Assembly (NCBI GenBank): GCA_964444795.1
Contig: CAYUIQ010000113.1
Span: forward strand, 1-26,996
Length of the DNA: 26,996 nucleotides
Direction: 5' to 3'
DNA from: JABMRP01 sp964444795
GTDB lineage: Bacteria; Planctomycetota; Planctomycetia; Pirellulales; Thermoguttaceae
Numbering within the stretch: the stretch's first letter is position 1; every line of letters begins with the position of its first letter. The notes under the pieces were generated by a model, which ran no database searches, was not told the DNA's origin, and saw only the letters and a list, made by a program, of their open reading frames with translations. Of this stretch, positions 1-7,311 are shown piece by piece. The translations under genes and the position numbers were made by a program.

Positions 1-51
1 TGCAGATCGGAGGTTGGGACCGCTGCGGCAACGATGGGCGGTGAGTTCTGT

Positions 52-705
52 TCACTCCGGCCAACCTTGCTCGCCGATCAGGGGGACGAAGCGGCAGCCG
101 GAGAGGTTGGTCGTTGTTGGGCCGGAGGCCGTCTTGCGGACCGCTTGCAGGACCTGCTTGTCCTGGCGGCCGATGGGCATGACGAGGATGCCGCCGGTGC
201 GGAGTTGCTCGTAGAGTGCCGCCGGGTACCTTTCGGCGGTGGCGGTGACGATGATGCGGTCGTACGGTGCCCGATCCGCATGGCCCAACGTACCGTCGCC
301 CACCAGAAGCGTGACGTTTTCGTAGTCCAGTTCGGCGAGCGTTTGTCCCGCACCGGCGGACAACGGGGCGTGGCGCTCGATCGTGACGACCTGACTCGCC
401 AACTCGGCCAGCACGGCCGTTTGGTAACCGCTGCCGGTGCCGATCTCCAGCACGTTCTCCTGCCCCGAGAGCTCCAACGCCTGGGTCATCAGCGCCACGA
501 TGTACGGCTGACTGATCGTTTGCTCGCACTCGATGGGCAAGGCCCGATCGGCGTATGCTTCGTCTAGCAGCGCCTTGGGCAGAAACCGCTGGCGGGGCAC
601 CTTGGCCATGGCCGCCAGAACGCTTGGGGAGCGAATCCCCCGGCCGCTGAGATGGCGGTCGAGCATCCGCCGCTTGGCCGATTCGAGGTCTGCCTTGTCG
701 GGCAT
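52..705 (-). CDS. pcm: Protein-L-isoaspartate O-methyltransferase
   Basis: The 217-residue product should transfer a methyl group from S-adenosylmethionine to the carboxyl of L-isoaspartyl residues in damaged cytoplasmic proteins, starting their repair. The family is recognised by the segment QTISQPYIVALM (residues 62-73), which matches the conserved substrate-side motif, and by the SAM-binding glycine loop VLEIGTGSGYQT (85-96). Length is normal for the bacterial enzyme (about 210). The ATG at 705 lies 25 bases after the stop of the upstream receiver-domain gene, so the two are probably co-transcribed. No clear Shine-Dalgarno sequence precedes the start, and coupling to the upstream gene may help. 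The C-terminus ends in GEQGWPE and looks complete. Identity is secure. Confidence 0.95.
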   Translation of the reverse strand: MPDKADLESAKRRMLDRHLSGRGIRSPSVLAAMAKVPRQRFLPKALLDEAYADRALPIECEQTISQPYIVALMTQALELSGQENVLEIGTGSGYQTAVLAELASQVVTIERHAPLSAGAGQTLAELDYENVTLLVGDGTLGHADRAPYDRIIVTATAERYPAALYEQLRTGGILVMPIGRQDKQVLQAVRKTASGPTTTNLSGCRFVPLIGEQGWPE

Positions 706-730
706 GGGTGGCGGGGGGTAAGAGAGTGCG

Positions 731-1102
731 TCAACAGCAACAGCAGAACTTCTCCAGCTTCTCGCGGAGCACTTCCGGCTTAAACGGTTTCAGCAGGTAG
801 TCGGACGCGCCCGCCTGAACCGCTTCGGTGACCTGCTCCCGCGCCGTTCCCACGGCGGTGACCATGACGATCGGTACTTCGGAACCCGTGGCGCGAATCG
901 CCCGGATGACGTCCACCCCGCTGCGGCCGGGCATGTACCAGTCGAGGACGACCAAATTTAGGGTGTTGCGGCTAAACGCGGAAAAAGCCTGTTCGGCATT
1001 TTCCGCTTCGAGGATCTCCTCCACGCCCAGGTCTCGTAGCGTGTCGCTGATGATGGCTCGCATGGTCATTGAATCATCTGCCACCAGTGCGGTGAATCCC
1101 AT
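731..1102 (-). CDS. CheY-like response regulator (stand-alone receiver domain)
   Basis: This is a 123-residue single receiver domain with no output domain. Visible features are the acidic pair D9-D10, the phospho-acceptor D54 in VVLDWYMPG, the switch Thr in VMVTAVG (T82) and the conserved Lys in LLKPF (K104). The ATG at 1102 is chosen over an in-frame start at 1141 because GGGAGGA lies about six bases upstream of 1102 and because the fold begins there. Such proteins relay phosphate from a histidine kinase to a partner such as a flagellar motor or another enzyme; no kinase or chemotaxis gene is in view, so the partner is unknown. pcm follows 25 bases downstream. The C-terminus is odd: after the last helix it ends EKFCCCC, four consecutive cysteines before TGA. 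Confidence 0.92.
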   Translation of the reverse strand: MGFTALVADDSMTMRAIISDTLRDLGVEEILEAENAEQAFSAFSRNTLNLVVLDWYMPGRSGVDVIRAIRATGSEVPIVMVTAVGTAREQVTEAVQAGASDYLLKPFKPEVLREKLEKFCCCC

Positions 1103-1342
1103 GATGTATCCTCCCGAGTGAGAAACGCTTCGGCCCCACAAGCACGGGGGGATGGAAGAGCATTGTCGATCGTGCTGCCTACCTTAGGAATATGTACCTT
1201 GAGAATCGGTCTCCGGCAAGCAGCCCCGGGGTGACTTCGCGGATATGCCGGCTACCGTCGCCGTTGCGAGGCGGGTCGCCCCCCCTCTTTTCTTGGGTTC
1301 TTCCGGAGTTTTCGGGAAACACGACCCGTGGGACCGCCATGT

Positions 1343-1942
1343 TCAATCCAGTTCGACGGATCGCGAGAGCCGATTCCCGCGGGCGTCTTCCAGGTGCGTG
1401 TAGAAGGGACCGTGTTCGGGACGCAGTCCGTGGATGGCGCCCTGGAGCTTGCCCTCGGTCTTCAAACGCACGGGTTGCTTCAGCGGGTTGCCCGAGGCGG
1501 GTTCGATCACCCAGACGTATTGGTTCGACGACTCGGGGCCGCCGGCCGTAAAGCGGTACTCGACGCTGAACATCATCATGATGCCCGCGGGGCCGGTCTG
1601 CGGTAGGGCCACCGGCAGCGAGAGGGCAATCGAGGGGCCCCTGGCTGCCGTGGACGGGCGCGTGCCCGTTGCCGGGGGAAGCGGCGGACGCGGACGGACC
1701 GCGGGGCTCGGCACGGGAGTCGATGGCCGAACTGCCGGCGGCTGTGTTGCAGGCTCCTGGCCATCCGGTGGTGGTGGTGGAGGAGGCGGTGGGGGCGGTT
1801 TCAATCCGGGCTCGGGCGTTGCCGGAAGATCACGTTGCGCCGTCGGCGGGCCCGTCGCGCGGGAATCGCCGTTGCTGCCGGAGCAACCGGTGCCGATGGC
1901 CATCAGGCACGACAAGAGCAGCAGCGCCAGCGGTCTCCCCAT
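1343..1942 (-). CDS. Proline-rich putative lipoprotein
   Basis: I do not recognise a named family. The ATG at 1942 is supported by AAGGGGAG upstream; an upstream in-frame extension to 2143 is probably not used. The 199-residue product starts with a short basic N-end, a hydrophobic stretch (LALLLLSCLMAIGTG) and Cys20, which reads as a signal-peptidase II site, although the -3 residue is Gly rather than the usual Leu or Val. Next comes a low-complexity Pro/Thr/Arg linker that includes eleven consecutive prolines, then a compact domain of about 95 residues (from PSIALSLPVALP) rich in beta-type sequence and ending RSVELD. This suggests an envelope-anchored protein with an extended linker and a small folded head. 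It follows the EF-hand membrane protein by 101 bases on the same strand. Confidence 0.7.
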   Translation of the reverse strand: MGRPLALLLLSCLMAIGTGCSGSNGDSRATGPPTAQRDLPATPEPGLKPPPPPPPPPPPDGQEPATQPPAVRPSTPVPSPAVRPRPPLPPATGTRPSTAARGPSIALSLPVALPQTGPAGIMMMFSVEYRFTAGGPESSNQYVWVIEPASGNPLKQPVRLKTEGKLQGAIHGLRPEHGPFYTHLEDARGNRLSRSVELD

Positions 1943-2043
1943 CTGTTGTTTACTCCCCTTGATTGGCGATGGCGCGGGCGCCATGGAAAGGCACGCATCG
2001 CGGGCGAGATGCGCGCGCAACCCATCCAACATCGCGAGACGGG

Positions 2044-2427
2044 CTACGCATCCTCTTCGCCCGACCCGGTCTCGATTTTCATCACCTCGCCGCCCACCCC
2101 GTATCGTAGCGTGATGGTGTAGGTTTGCATCACGCCACGCCACTCGATCTCTTCGATTTTTCCGTCCAGGTTGCGATCGGGCGCTCCCTCCAATAGATCG
2201 GTTACGTCTTCGTCGAGGAAGGCCGTTCTGCCGCCAATATCGACACCATTGTCGAACGCGTCGATGATCGCTTCGCGGCTGCCATTATAGGCCGACCGTG
2301 CCCTAAGCTCGACGACCATCACCACCACGGCCGCGACGAATAGGACCAAGATGAGGATCGTCGTCAGGGATACGAACGGTTTCTTGGCCGGCGTTCCAAC
2401 GGCATCTACCTGATGTATCTCGCTCAT
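2044..2427 (-). CDS. Single-pass membrane protein with an EF-hand-like loop
   Basis: This 127-residue protein matches no named family that I recognise. It has a short N-terminal segment (MSEIHQVDAVG), one strong transmembrane helix at about residues 22-42 (TTILILVLFVAAVVVMVV), and a C-terminal domain of about 85 residues. That domain contains DRNLDGKIEEIE, which fits the 12-residue EF-hand loop at every key position: Asp1, Asn3, Asp5, Gly6, Ile8, Glu12. Calcium binding is therefore plausible but unproven, since only one loop is visible and EF-hands usually pair. The start at 2427 is preferred to an upstream one at 2502 because CAGGAG lies about nine bases before it. The domain probably faces the periplasm. 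The gene lies between pfp and the lipoprotein gene on the same strand, and it ends in TAG. Confidence 0.8.
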   Translation of the reverse strand: MSEIHQVDAVGTPAKKPFVSLTTILILVLFVAAVVVMVVELRARSAYNGSREAIIDAFDNGVDIGGRTAFLDEDVTDLLEGAPDRNLDGKIEEIEWRGVMQTYTITLRYGVGGEVMKIETGSGEEDA

Positions 2428-2463
2428 GGTCGGGTGCTCCTGGGTGAACGGAAACGTTGACCT

Positions 2464-2529
2464 CGGGCACTCGTGCCCGGGGTGGGGACAAAGCGCGAAC
2501 ACTCCACATCGCCGGGTACGAGTACCCGG
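2464..2529. repeat. Two short GC-rich hairpins between pfp and the EF-hand gene
   Basis: Two perfect short palindromes lie in the 117-base gap. The first is CGGGCAC-TC-GTGCCCG at 2464-2479. The second is CCGGGTAC-GA-GTACCCGG at 2512-2529. Neither is followed by a T-run in the pfp direction, so they are repeat-like hairpins that may slow polymerase or protect mRNA ends rather than classical terminators. Confidence 0.55.
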
Positions 2530-2544
2530 GCTAAACTCGATGGA

Positions 2545-3855
2545 TCAGTCGACGTAGGTTTCCAGGAACCGGGCCAGGCGGTGGAAATCGGAGCCCTGTT
2601 CGATAAATCGGACCACGGTGACCAGGGTGTCGGGATCGACCAGCTTCTCGAAGGGAACGTAGTTCAGATCGAGCTGTCCGGAAACCGAGACCATGACGCC
2701 GTTGAGCCGCTTCTCGACCAACGCCCGATACGCGCCGACGCCCAACTGGCTTCCCAGCATCACGTCGAAGGCGTTGGGCCTGGCGCAGCGGCATTCGTAC
2801 CCCAGCGTGAGTCCGGTCATCTTTCGCTTGCGGCCGGTTTGCCGGGTGTATTCCTCGCCGATCAATTCGGCGAAGAAGCGGCTGAGATTCAACTTCGAGA
2901 TGGCGATATGTCCGTGCTCGTCGCGGGGTACGCCCTTGATTTCCTCGTAGGGGAGATACTCGGCCAACCCCTCGGCCACGACGACCACGCCGTACGGCTT
3001 GCCCTCGCTCTCTTCACGCACCCGCATGGTGGCCACGATGCGCTTGGTCACCTCCGGCAGGTTCATCACTTGGCGGGTTTGCTTCTTGCCCGTCTTGGCG
3101 TCGGTCGTCTCCTCGACCGCCGCGTACTTGCCGGTGATGTCCTCGACGCTGATCACCAGACTGGCCTCGCCGGCAATGGCCGCTCCGTACGACAACCAGC
3201 CGGCGCTGCGCCCCATCGTCTCGGCGACGAAGTAGCTCTGGGCCGATTCGGCGTCGGCCAGCAAGTTGCGGATCTCCATGGCCAGCGTGTCGACCGCCGT
3301 AAAGTAACCGAACGTGAAGTCGATGCCCATGTAGTCGTTGTCGATCGTCTTGGGCAGGTGGACGACGGGAATCCGCGGGCTCTCCTCGGGCAGTTCATCC
3401 TGGAACCGCTGAAACTTGTTGGCCGTCTTCAGCGTGTCGTCGCCGCCGATGGAAATCAGGGCGTCGACGCCGATCGACACCAGCGCGTCGTAGGCCGTCC
3501 TCAGGGGGGCGACCCGCTCGGGGTCTTTCAGATGGGCCGGGTCGGAGACGTTGCGTCCCGGGTTGGTCCGCGCGGTGCCGATGAGGATCCCCGGGCTGTT
3601 GCGGGTCCGCTTGAGCGACTGGTGGGTGATCTGGATGTAGTCGCGGCCCTCCTCCATCGGATGGTCGGGCGCGAATTCCGCCAAATGCGAGTACCCGTGC
3701 ATGATCCCCACCACCTCGATGTTGTTTCGCAGGAAGGAGACCGCGGCGGTGGAAATCACCGCATTGGCCGCCGGGGCGGGGCCGCCGGAGAAGAGGATGG
3801 CCACTCGGCGGATGCTCGAGTCCAATTGGGGAGGTCGGGAAAGGGGGGTACTCAT
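2545..3855 (-). CDS. pfp: 6-phosphofructokinase, probably pyrophosphate-dependent
   Basis: The 436-residue enzyme phosphorylates fructose 6-phosphate to fructose 1,6-bisphosphate in glycolysis. Family motifs in order are FSGGPAPAANAVI (22-34), ISIGGDDTLK (134-143), PKTIDND (168-174) and the substrate-binding MGRSAGW (214-220). Two residues point to pyrophosphate rather than ATP as donor: Asp140 in GGDD, where ATP enzymes have Gly, and Lys169 in PKTIDND, where ATP enzymes usually have Gly. Pyrophosphate enzymes are reversible and can also serve gluconeogenesis; that is family knowledge. The start at 3855 gives the expected N-terminus. The frame stays open far upstream (to 5070) only because it overlaps accC out of frame. 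The gene lies 161 bases after accC on the same strand, and two hairpins follow it. Confidence 0.95.
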   Translation of the reverse strand: MSTPLSRPPQLDSSIRRVAILFSGGPAPAANAVISTAAVSFLRNNIEVVGIMHGYSHLAEFAPDHPMEEGRDYIQITHQSLKRTRNSPGILIGTARTNPGRNVSDPAHLKDPERVAPLRTAYDALVSIGVDALISIGGDDTLKTANKFQRFQDELPEESPRIPVVHLPKTIDNDYMGIDFTFGYFTAVDTLAMEIRNLLADAESAQSYFVAETMGRSAGWLSYGAAIAGEASLVISVEDITGKYAAVEETTDAKTGKKQTRQVMNLPEVTKRIVATMRVREESEGKPYGVVVVAEGLAEYLPYEEIKGVPRDEHGHIAISKLNLSRFFAELIGEEYTRQTGRKRKMTGLTLGYECRCARPNAFDVMLGSQLGVGAYRALVEKRLNGVMVSVSGQLDLNYVPFEKLVDPDTLVTVVRFIEQGSDFHRLARFLETYVD

Positions 3856-4016
3856 GGGTCGCTCCGAAACGTTAGCAGAAGGTTGGTAACTGGTTAGTTG
3901 TTGGTCCCAGTGAGACCGCTTACCGACAACGGATCGCGGCAAACACCGGATCTTAGCACGTTTTCGATGCCGGAGAAAGCCCCGCCACGCGACAACGATC
4001 CAAACTTGGGCGCTGG

Positions 4017-5360
4017 TCAGCTCGGCCAGGTTCGCTCGATAAACGTCGTGTCGACTTGCCCCTCGACGAAGGCCGCATGGCTGAGAATTTCGCTCTGAAG
4101 CGACGCGGTGGTCTCGATGCCCTCGACGTGCAATTCGGCCAACGCCCGCCGCATACAGTCGATCGCCTCCTGCCGCGTCGGTTGGTGGACAATCAGTTTG
4201 CCGATCATCGAATCGTAATGGGGCGACACGGAGTAGCCGGCGTGTACGTGCGAGTCGAACCGCACGCCAAATCCCCCGGGCACGATCAATTCCCGGATCA
4301 ACCCGGGCGACGGGCGGAATCCCTTGCTCGGGTCCTCGGCATTGATTCGGCATTCCAACGCCACCCCCCGCGAACGGATGTCTTTCTGCGCAAAGGGTAG
4401 AGGTTCGCCAGCGGCCACCCGAATCTGCGCTTTGATCAGGTCGATGCCCGTGACTAGTTCGGTTACCGGATGCTCGACTTGGATACGCGCGTTGAGTTCG
4501 ATGAAGTAGTAGTTCCCTTCGCCATCGACAATGAACTCGATCGTTCCGGCGTTGGTGTAATTGGCCGCCTTGACCAGCCGCACGGCCGCATCGCACATGG
4601 CTTGGCGGGTCTGGCCATCGAGACACGGGGCGGGGCTCTCCTCGATCAGCTTCTGGTGCCGCCGCTGCATCGTGCAATCGCGTTCCCAAAGGTGAACGAC
4701 GTTGCCGTGGTTGTCGGCGATCACCTGCACCTCGACGTGGCGGGGATGTTCGACGTATTTCTCGATGTAGATGTCCGAATTCCCGAACGCCGCTTCCGCC
4801 TCGGCCTGGGCCTGTTGCAGGGCCGATTTCAGCGCCAAATCGTTCAGCGCCACGCGCATTCCCCGTCCGCCGCCGCCAGCCGAGGCCTTGATGAGCACGG
4901 GAAACCCGATCTGGCGGGCGATCGCCACGGCTTGCGGCTCGCCGTCGATCAGTCCGTCGCTGCCCGGCACGGTGGGAACGCCGGCCTCGCGGGCCAGTCC
5001 CCGGGCCACGTTCTTGTCGCCCAGCATGGCCATCGCTTCGTGCGATGGGCCGATGAACTCGATCTGGCAACTGCGGCAGATCTCGGCGAAATGGGCGTTT
5101 TCGGCCAGAAAACCGTAGCCCGGGTGGATCGCCTGCACGTTGCCGATCTCCGCGGCGCTAATCACTCGATCGATTTTCAGGTAGCTGTCGGCGGCACGAG
5201 CCGGACCGACGCAGATCGTCTGGTCGGCCAACCGCAGGTAGGCGGCGCCGCGGTCGGCCTCGCTGAAAATGGCCACGGTTTCCACGCCCAATTCGCGACA
5301 CGCGCGGAAAATACGCAGGGCAATCTCACCACGGTTGGCTACAAGAATTCGCTGAAACAT
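4017..5360 (-). CDS. accC: Acetyl-CoA carboxylase, biotin carboxylase subunit
   Basis: This subunit uses ATP and bicarbonate to carboxylate the biotin on AccB, the first half-reaction of malonyl-CoA formation in fatty-acid synthesis. The N-terminus FQRILVANRGEIALRI is diagnostic of the biotin carboxylase N-domain. The ATP-grasp glycine loop AGGGGRGM is at 161-168, and the catalytic segment ERDCTMQRRHQKLIEE is at 226-241. The C-terminal biotin-carboxylase domain continues through INAEDPSKGFRPSPG. Length (447) matches the bacterial subunit. The ATG at 5360 is only six bases past the accB stop, so the two are translated from one transcript. The gene ends in TGA. Nothing looks damaged. Confidence 0.98.
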   Translation of the reverse strand: MFQRILVANRGEIALRIFRACRELGVETVAIFSEADRGAAYLRLADQTICVGPARAADSYLKIDRVISAAEIGNVQAIHPGYGFLAENAHFAEICRSCQIEFIGPSHEAMAMLGDKNVARGLAREAGVPTVPGSDGLIDGEPQAVAIARQIGFPVLIKASAGGGGRGMRVALNDLALKSALQQAQAEAEAAFGNSDIYIEKYVEHPRHVEVQVIADNHGNVVHLWERDCTMQRRHQKLIEESPAPCLDGQTRQAMCDAAVRLVKAANYTNAGTIEFIVDGEGNYYFIELNARIQVEHPVTELVTGIDLIKAQIRVAAGEPLPFAQKDIRSRGVALECRINAEDPSKGFRPSPGLIRELIVPGGFGVRFDSHVHAGYSVSPHYDSMIGKLIVHQPTRQEAIDCMRRALAELHVEGIETTASLQSEILSHAAFVEGQVDTTFIERTWPS

Positions 5361-5366
5361 CGCCGC

Positions 5367-5843
5367 CTATCCCCGCGTATCCACCTTGAACAACGGCTGG
5401 CCGAATTCGACCGGTTCGCCGTTCTGAGCCAACACGGCCAATATCTTGCCGGATATTTCCGCGGGAATCTGATTGAACACCTTCATGGCTTCGACGATGC
5501 AGACGGTGGTTTCCGGCCCCACGTGATCCCCCACCTTGACGAAGGCCGGCGACTCGGGATCGGCGGTTGCGTAGAAGGTCCCCACCATGGGGCTCTTCAC
5601 GACCGACGTATGCTCGTCGTCCTCGGGGGGCTCGGCAGACGCGGCCGGTGCCGCTTGTGCCGCCACCGGTGCGGCGGGCGGGGCGGACGCGACGGCTATT
5701 GTGTCTTCCTTCGACCGCAACCGGATGCGCAGGTCGCCCTGCTGCAAGTCGACCTCGCTCAGCTCGTGATCGTTCATCAATTCGATCAGCCGACGAATCC
5801 TGCTGACGTCGAAAACGTCTTCGCTCGATCCGCTATCACCCAT
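5367..5843 (-). CDS. accB: Biotin carboxyl carrier protein of acetyl-CoA carboxylase
   Basis: AccB carries the biotin that AccC carboxylates and the carboxyltransferase then uses. The C-terminal biotinyl domain runs from about residue 84 and contains the biotinylation motif EAMKV with the acceptor Lys121 (158-residue numbering). It is preceded by the usual N-terminal helix (SRIRRLIELMNDHELSEVDL) and a flexible Ala/Pro/Glu linker. Two ATGs are close together. I prefer 5843 because GGAGAG sits six bases before it; 5858 would add five residues and lacks a good ribosome-binding site. accC follows after six bases. The M24 peptidase gene lies upstream on the same strand with a palindromic repeat in the gap. 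The carboxyltransferase genes accA and accD are not in the window. The stop is TAG. Confidence 0.96.
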   Translation of the reverse strand: MGDSGSSEDVFDVSRIRRLIELMNDHELSEVDLQQGDLRIRLRSKEDTIAVASAPPAAPVAAQAAPAASAEPPEDDEHTSVVKSPMVGTFYATADPESPAFVKVGDHVGPETTVCIVEAMKVFNQIPAEISGKILAVLAQNGEPVEFGQPLFKVDTRG

Positions 5844-5881
5844 TCCAATCTCTCCCATTCGCTTGCCATGGTGGCGCGATT

Positions 5882-5941
5882 GGTAAGGGCGAAGCGTTAG
5901 CGAGGGGGTCTCTTCCGCCCTCGCTGACGCTTCGGGTTACC
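5882..5941. repeat. Dispersed palindromic repeat, copy 1
   Basis: An imperfect palindrome of about 24-bp arms lies between the M24 peptidase gene and accB. The right arm reads CCTCGCTGACGCTTCGGGTT followed by ACC, and the left arm is nearly its reverse complement. A second copy is at 15531-15590. The two share about 30 bases of the right arm and flank, including CCAAATCGAC just outside. This is a REP-like intergenic element; a role in mRNA end formation is possible but not shown. Confidence 0.75.
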
Positions 5942-5958
5942 AAATCGACAGTCTCCTC

Positions 5959-7050
5959 TCAGTCGACAATCACTTCGTCCCACTTCTTGCCCAGGGTGGT
6001 GAGCACCTCGTGTCCACCACGGGTAACCAGCACGTCGTCCTCAATACGTACGCCTCCCCAACCGGGCAGGTAGATTCCCGGCTCGACGGTAATCACCTGG
6101 CCGGCCTTCAGCGGTTTCTTGTCGTCGGTCGACAGGCCGGGCCCTTCGTGGATGTCCAATCCGATGCCGTGTCCCAAGCCGTGTCCGAAACGAGGCCCAA
6201 AACCGGCCTTGGCGATCACTTGCCTGGCCGCACGGTCGACGTCGCGGGAGATGGCACCGGGGCGAATCGCGGCAATGGCCGCCGCTTGGGCTTTTAACAC
6301 AACTCCATATATGCGATGGAGTTTCGTCGATATCTTACCCGTCACCAGGACCCGCGTCAAGTCGCTCTTATACCCGGCCGATTGGGCTCCCCAGTCGATC
6401 AAGACGAAGTCGCTGCTGCCGATCTGCCGGTCGGTGACCGTGGCGTGCGGCAGGGCGGCTCGAGGCCCCACGCCCACAATCGTCGTAAATGCGGCAGACT
6501 GCCCGCCAAAGAGCCGGATCTGATACTCCAGCTCGTCGGATACGCGTTTCTCGGTCATATCCGGTTTCAACGAAGCGCGGACCACGCCGAACGCTTTCTC
6601 GGCAATCCGCACGGCATTGCGAATCTCGGCGATCTCGTACTTGTCCTTGATCTGACGAAACTGTTCGACCAGACCGGAGGTGGCCACGAGCTCCACCTTG
6701 GGAAGCTCGGCCTTGAGGCGATCCCGCAACGACACGACCATCGAATCGCCTTCGACCCCCAGCCGAGCGATCTTCGCCGAGCGGATCAACCGTCCCACCG
6801 CGGTGATCATTTTGACCGTCCGCTTGCGGATCGATATATCCAGATTCGGACACTCGTCCTGCAATTGGATGGTGTATCGAGAGTCGGTCACCAGCACGTC
6901 GCCGTTGCGGCCGACCAGAAGATAGCTATCGTCGCCGGTAAACCCGGTGAGATACGTGACATTGTTGAAATTGGTGACCAGCAGGCCCTCGGCGCCGGTT
7001 TTCAGCACCGCACGGCGGAGTTTGTTTCGTCGCAGTTCGAAGCGGCTCAC
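5959..7050 (-). CDS. M24-family metallopeptidase (Xaa-Pro aminopeptidase type)
   Basis: The 363-residue product belongs to the creatinase/aminopeptidase P fold and probably removes N-terminal residues preceding proline from peptides in the cytoplasm. The creatinase-like N-domain starts FELRRNKLRRAVLK. In the catalytic domain the five metal ligands can be read as D219 (LIDWGAQ), D230 (KSDLTRV), H294 (GLGHGIGLD), E323 (TVEPGIY) and E337 (RIEDDVL), so it should bind a pair of metal ions. GTG 7050 is preferred because the family N-terminus begins there and a GAGAGA stretch lies upstream; an ATG at 7131 would add 27 unrelated residues and run into a palindromic repeat. It precedes accB and accC, an arrangement like the pepP-efp-accB-accC clusters of other bacteria but without efp. 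The exact substrate (Xaa-Pro dipeptide or longer peptide) cannot be told. Confidence 0.92.
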   Translation of the reverse strand: MSRFELRRNKLRRAVLKTGAEGLLVTNFNNVTYLTGFTGDDSYLLVGRNGDVLVTDSRYTIQLQDECPNLDISIRKRTVKMITAVGRLIRSAKIARLGVEGDSMVVSLRDRLKAELPKVELVATSGLVEQFRQIKDKYEIAEIRNAVRIAEKAFGVVRASLKPDMTEKRVSDELEYQIRLFGGQSAAFTTIVGVGPRAALPHATVTDRQIGSSDFVLIDWGAQSAGYKSDLTRVLVTGKISTKLHRIYGVVLKAQAAAIAAIRPGAISRDVDRAARQVIAKAGFGPRFGHGLGHGIGLDIHEGPGLSTDDKKPLKAGQVITVEPGIYLPGWGGVRIEDDVLVTRGGHEVLTTLGKKWDEVIVD

Positions 7051-7095
7051 GTGACGTTTCTCTCTCAATTGGTTTGACCAACTTATCCATGGGTT

Positions 7096-7166
7096 GGTAG
7101 CTACGTTCGCCAGAACGTGGGAGATAGGCAAGGGGCATGCCCCACGTTCTGGCGAACGTAGCTACC
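7096..7166. repeat. Perfect 26-bp inverted repeat between divergent genes
   Basis: The left arm 7096-7121 starts GGTAGCTACGTTCGCC. The right arm 7141-7166 ends GGCGAACGTAGCTACC. The arms are exact reverse complements over 26 bp around a 19-base loop. It sits between the M24 peptidase and larB, which diverge. It is most likely a REP-type dispersed element rather than an operator, because the arms are long and perfect. It has no T-run. Confidence 0.8.
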
Positions 7167-7311
7167 GACGGTGGGTCCAAACCTACCAGCTTATGCCCTG
7201 AGCCCCCCGGTGGCAAGTAGGGGGTGGTGTACTTCGCCGGAGGGGTGCGGGCAGCCGCTGTCCGCCGCGCCGTCGGTTTTCACCGCGCCGCCGATGGACT
7301 ACGATGGAATT

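Noticed and set aside
2473..3897. A 474-codon plus-strand frame opposite pfp
   Set aside because: It is the antisense of a clear enzyme gene and has no recognisable motif. The similar long frames opposite accC (4470-5900) and the von Willebrand gene (9709-10989) are rejected for the same reason.
3856..5070. An 841-residue fusion upstream of the phosphofructokinase
   Set aside because: The extension reads accC out of frame, with an Arg/Pro-rich composition typical of shadow frames in GC-rich DNA.
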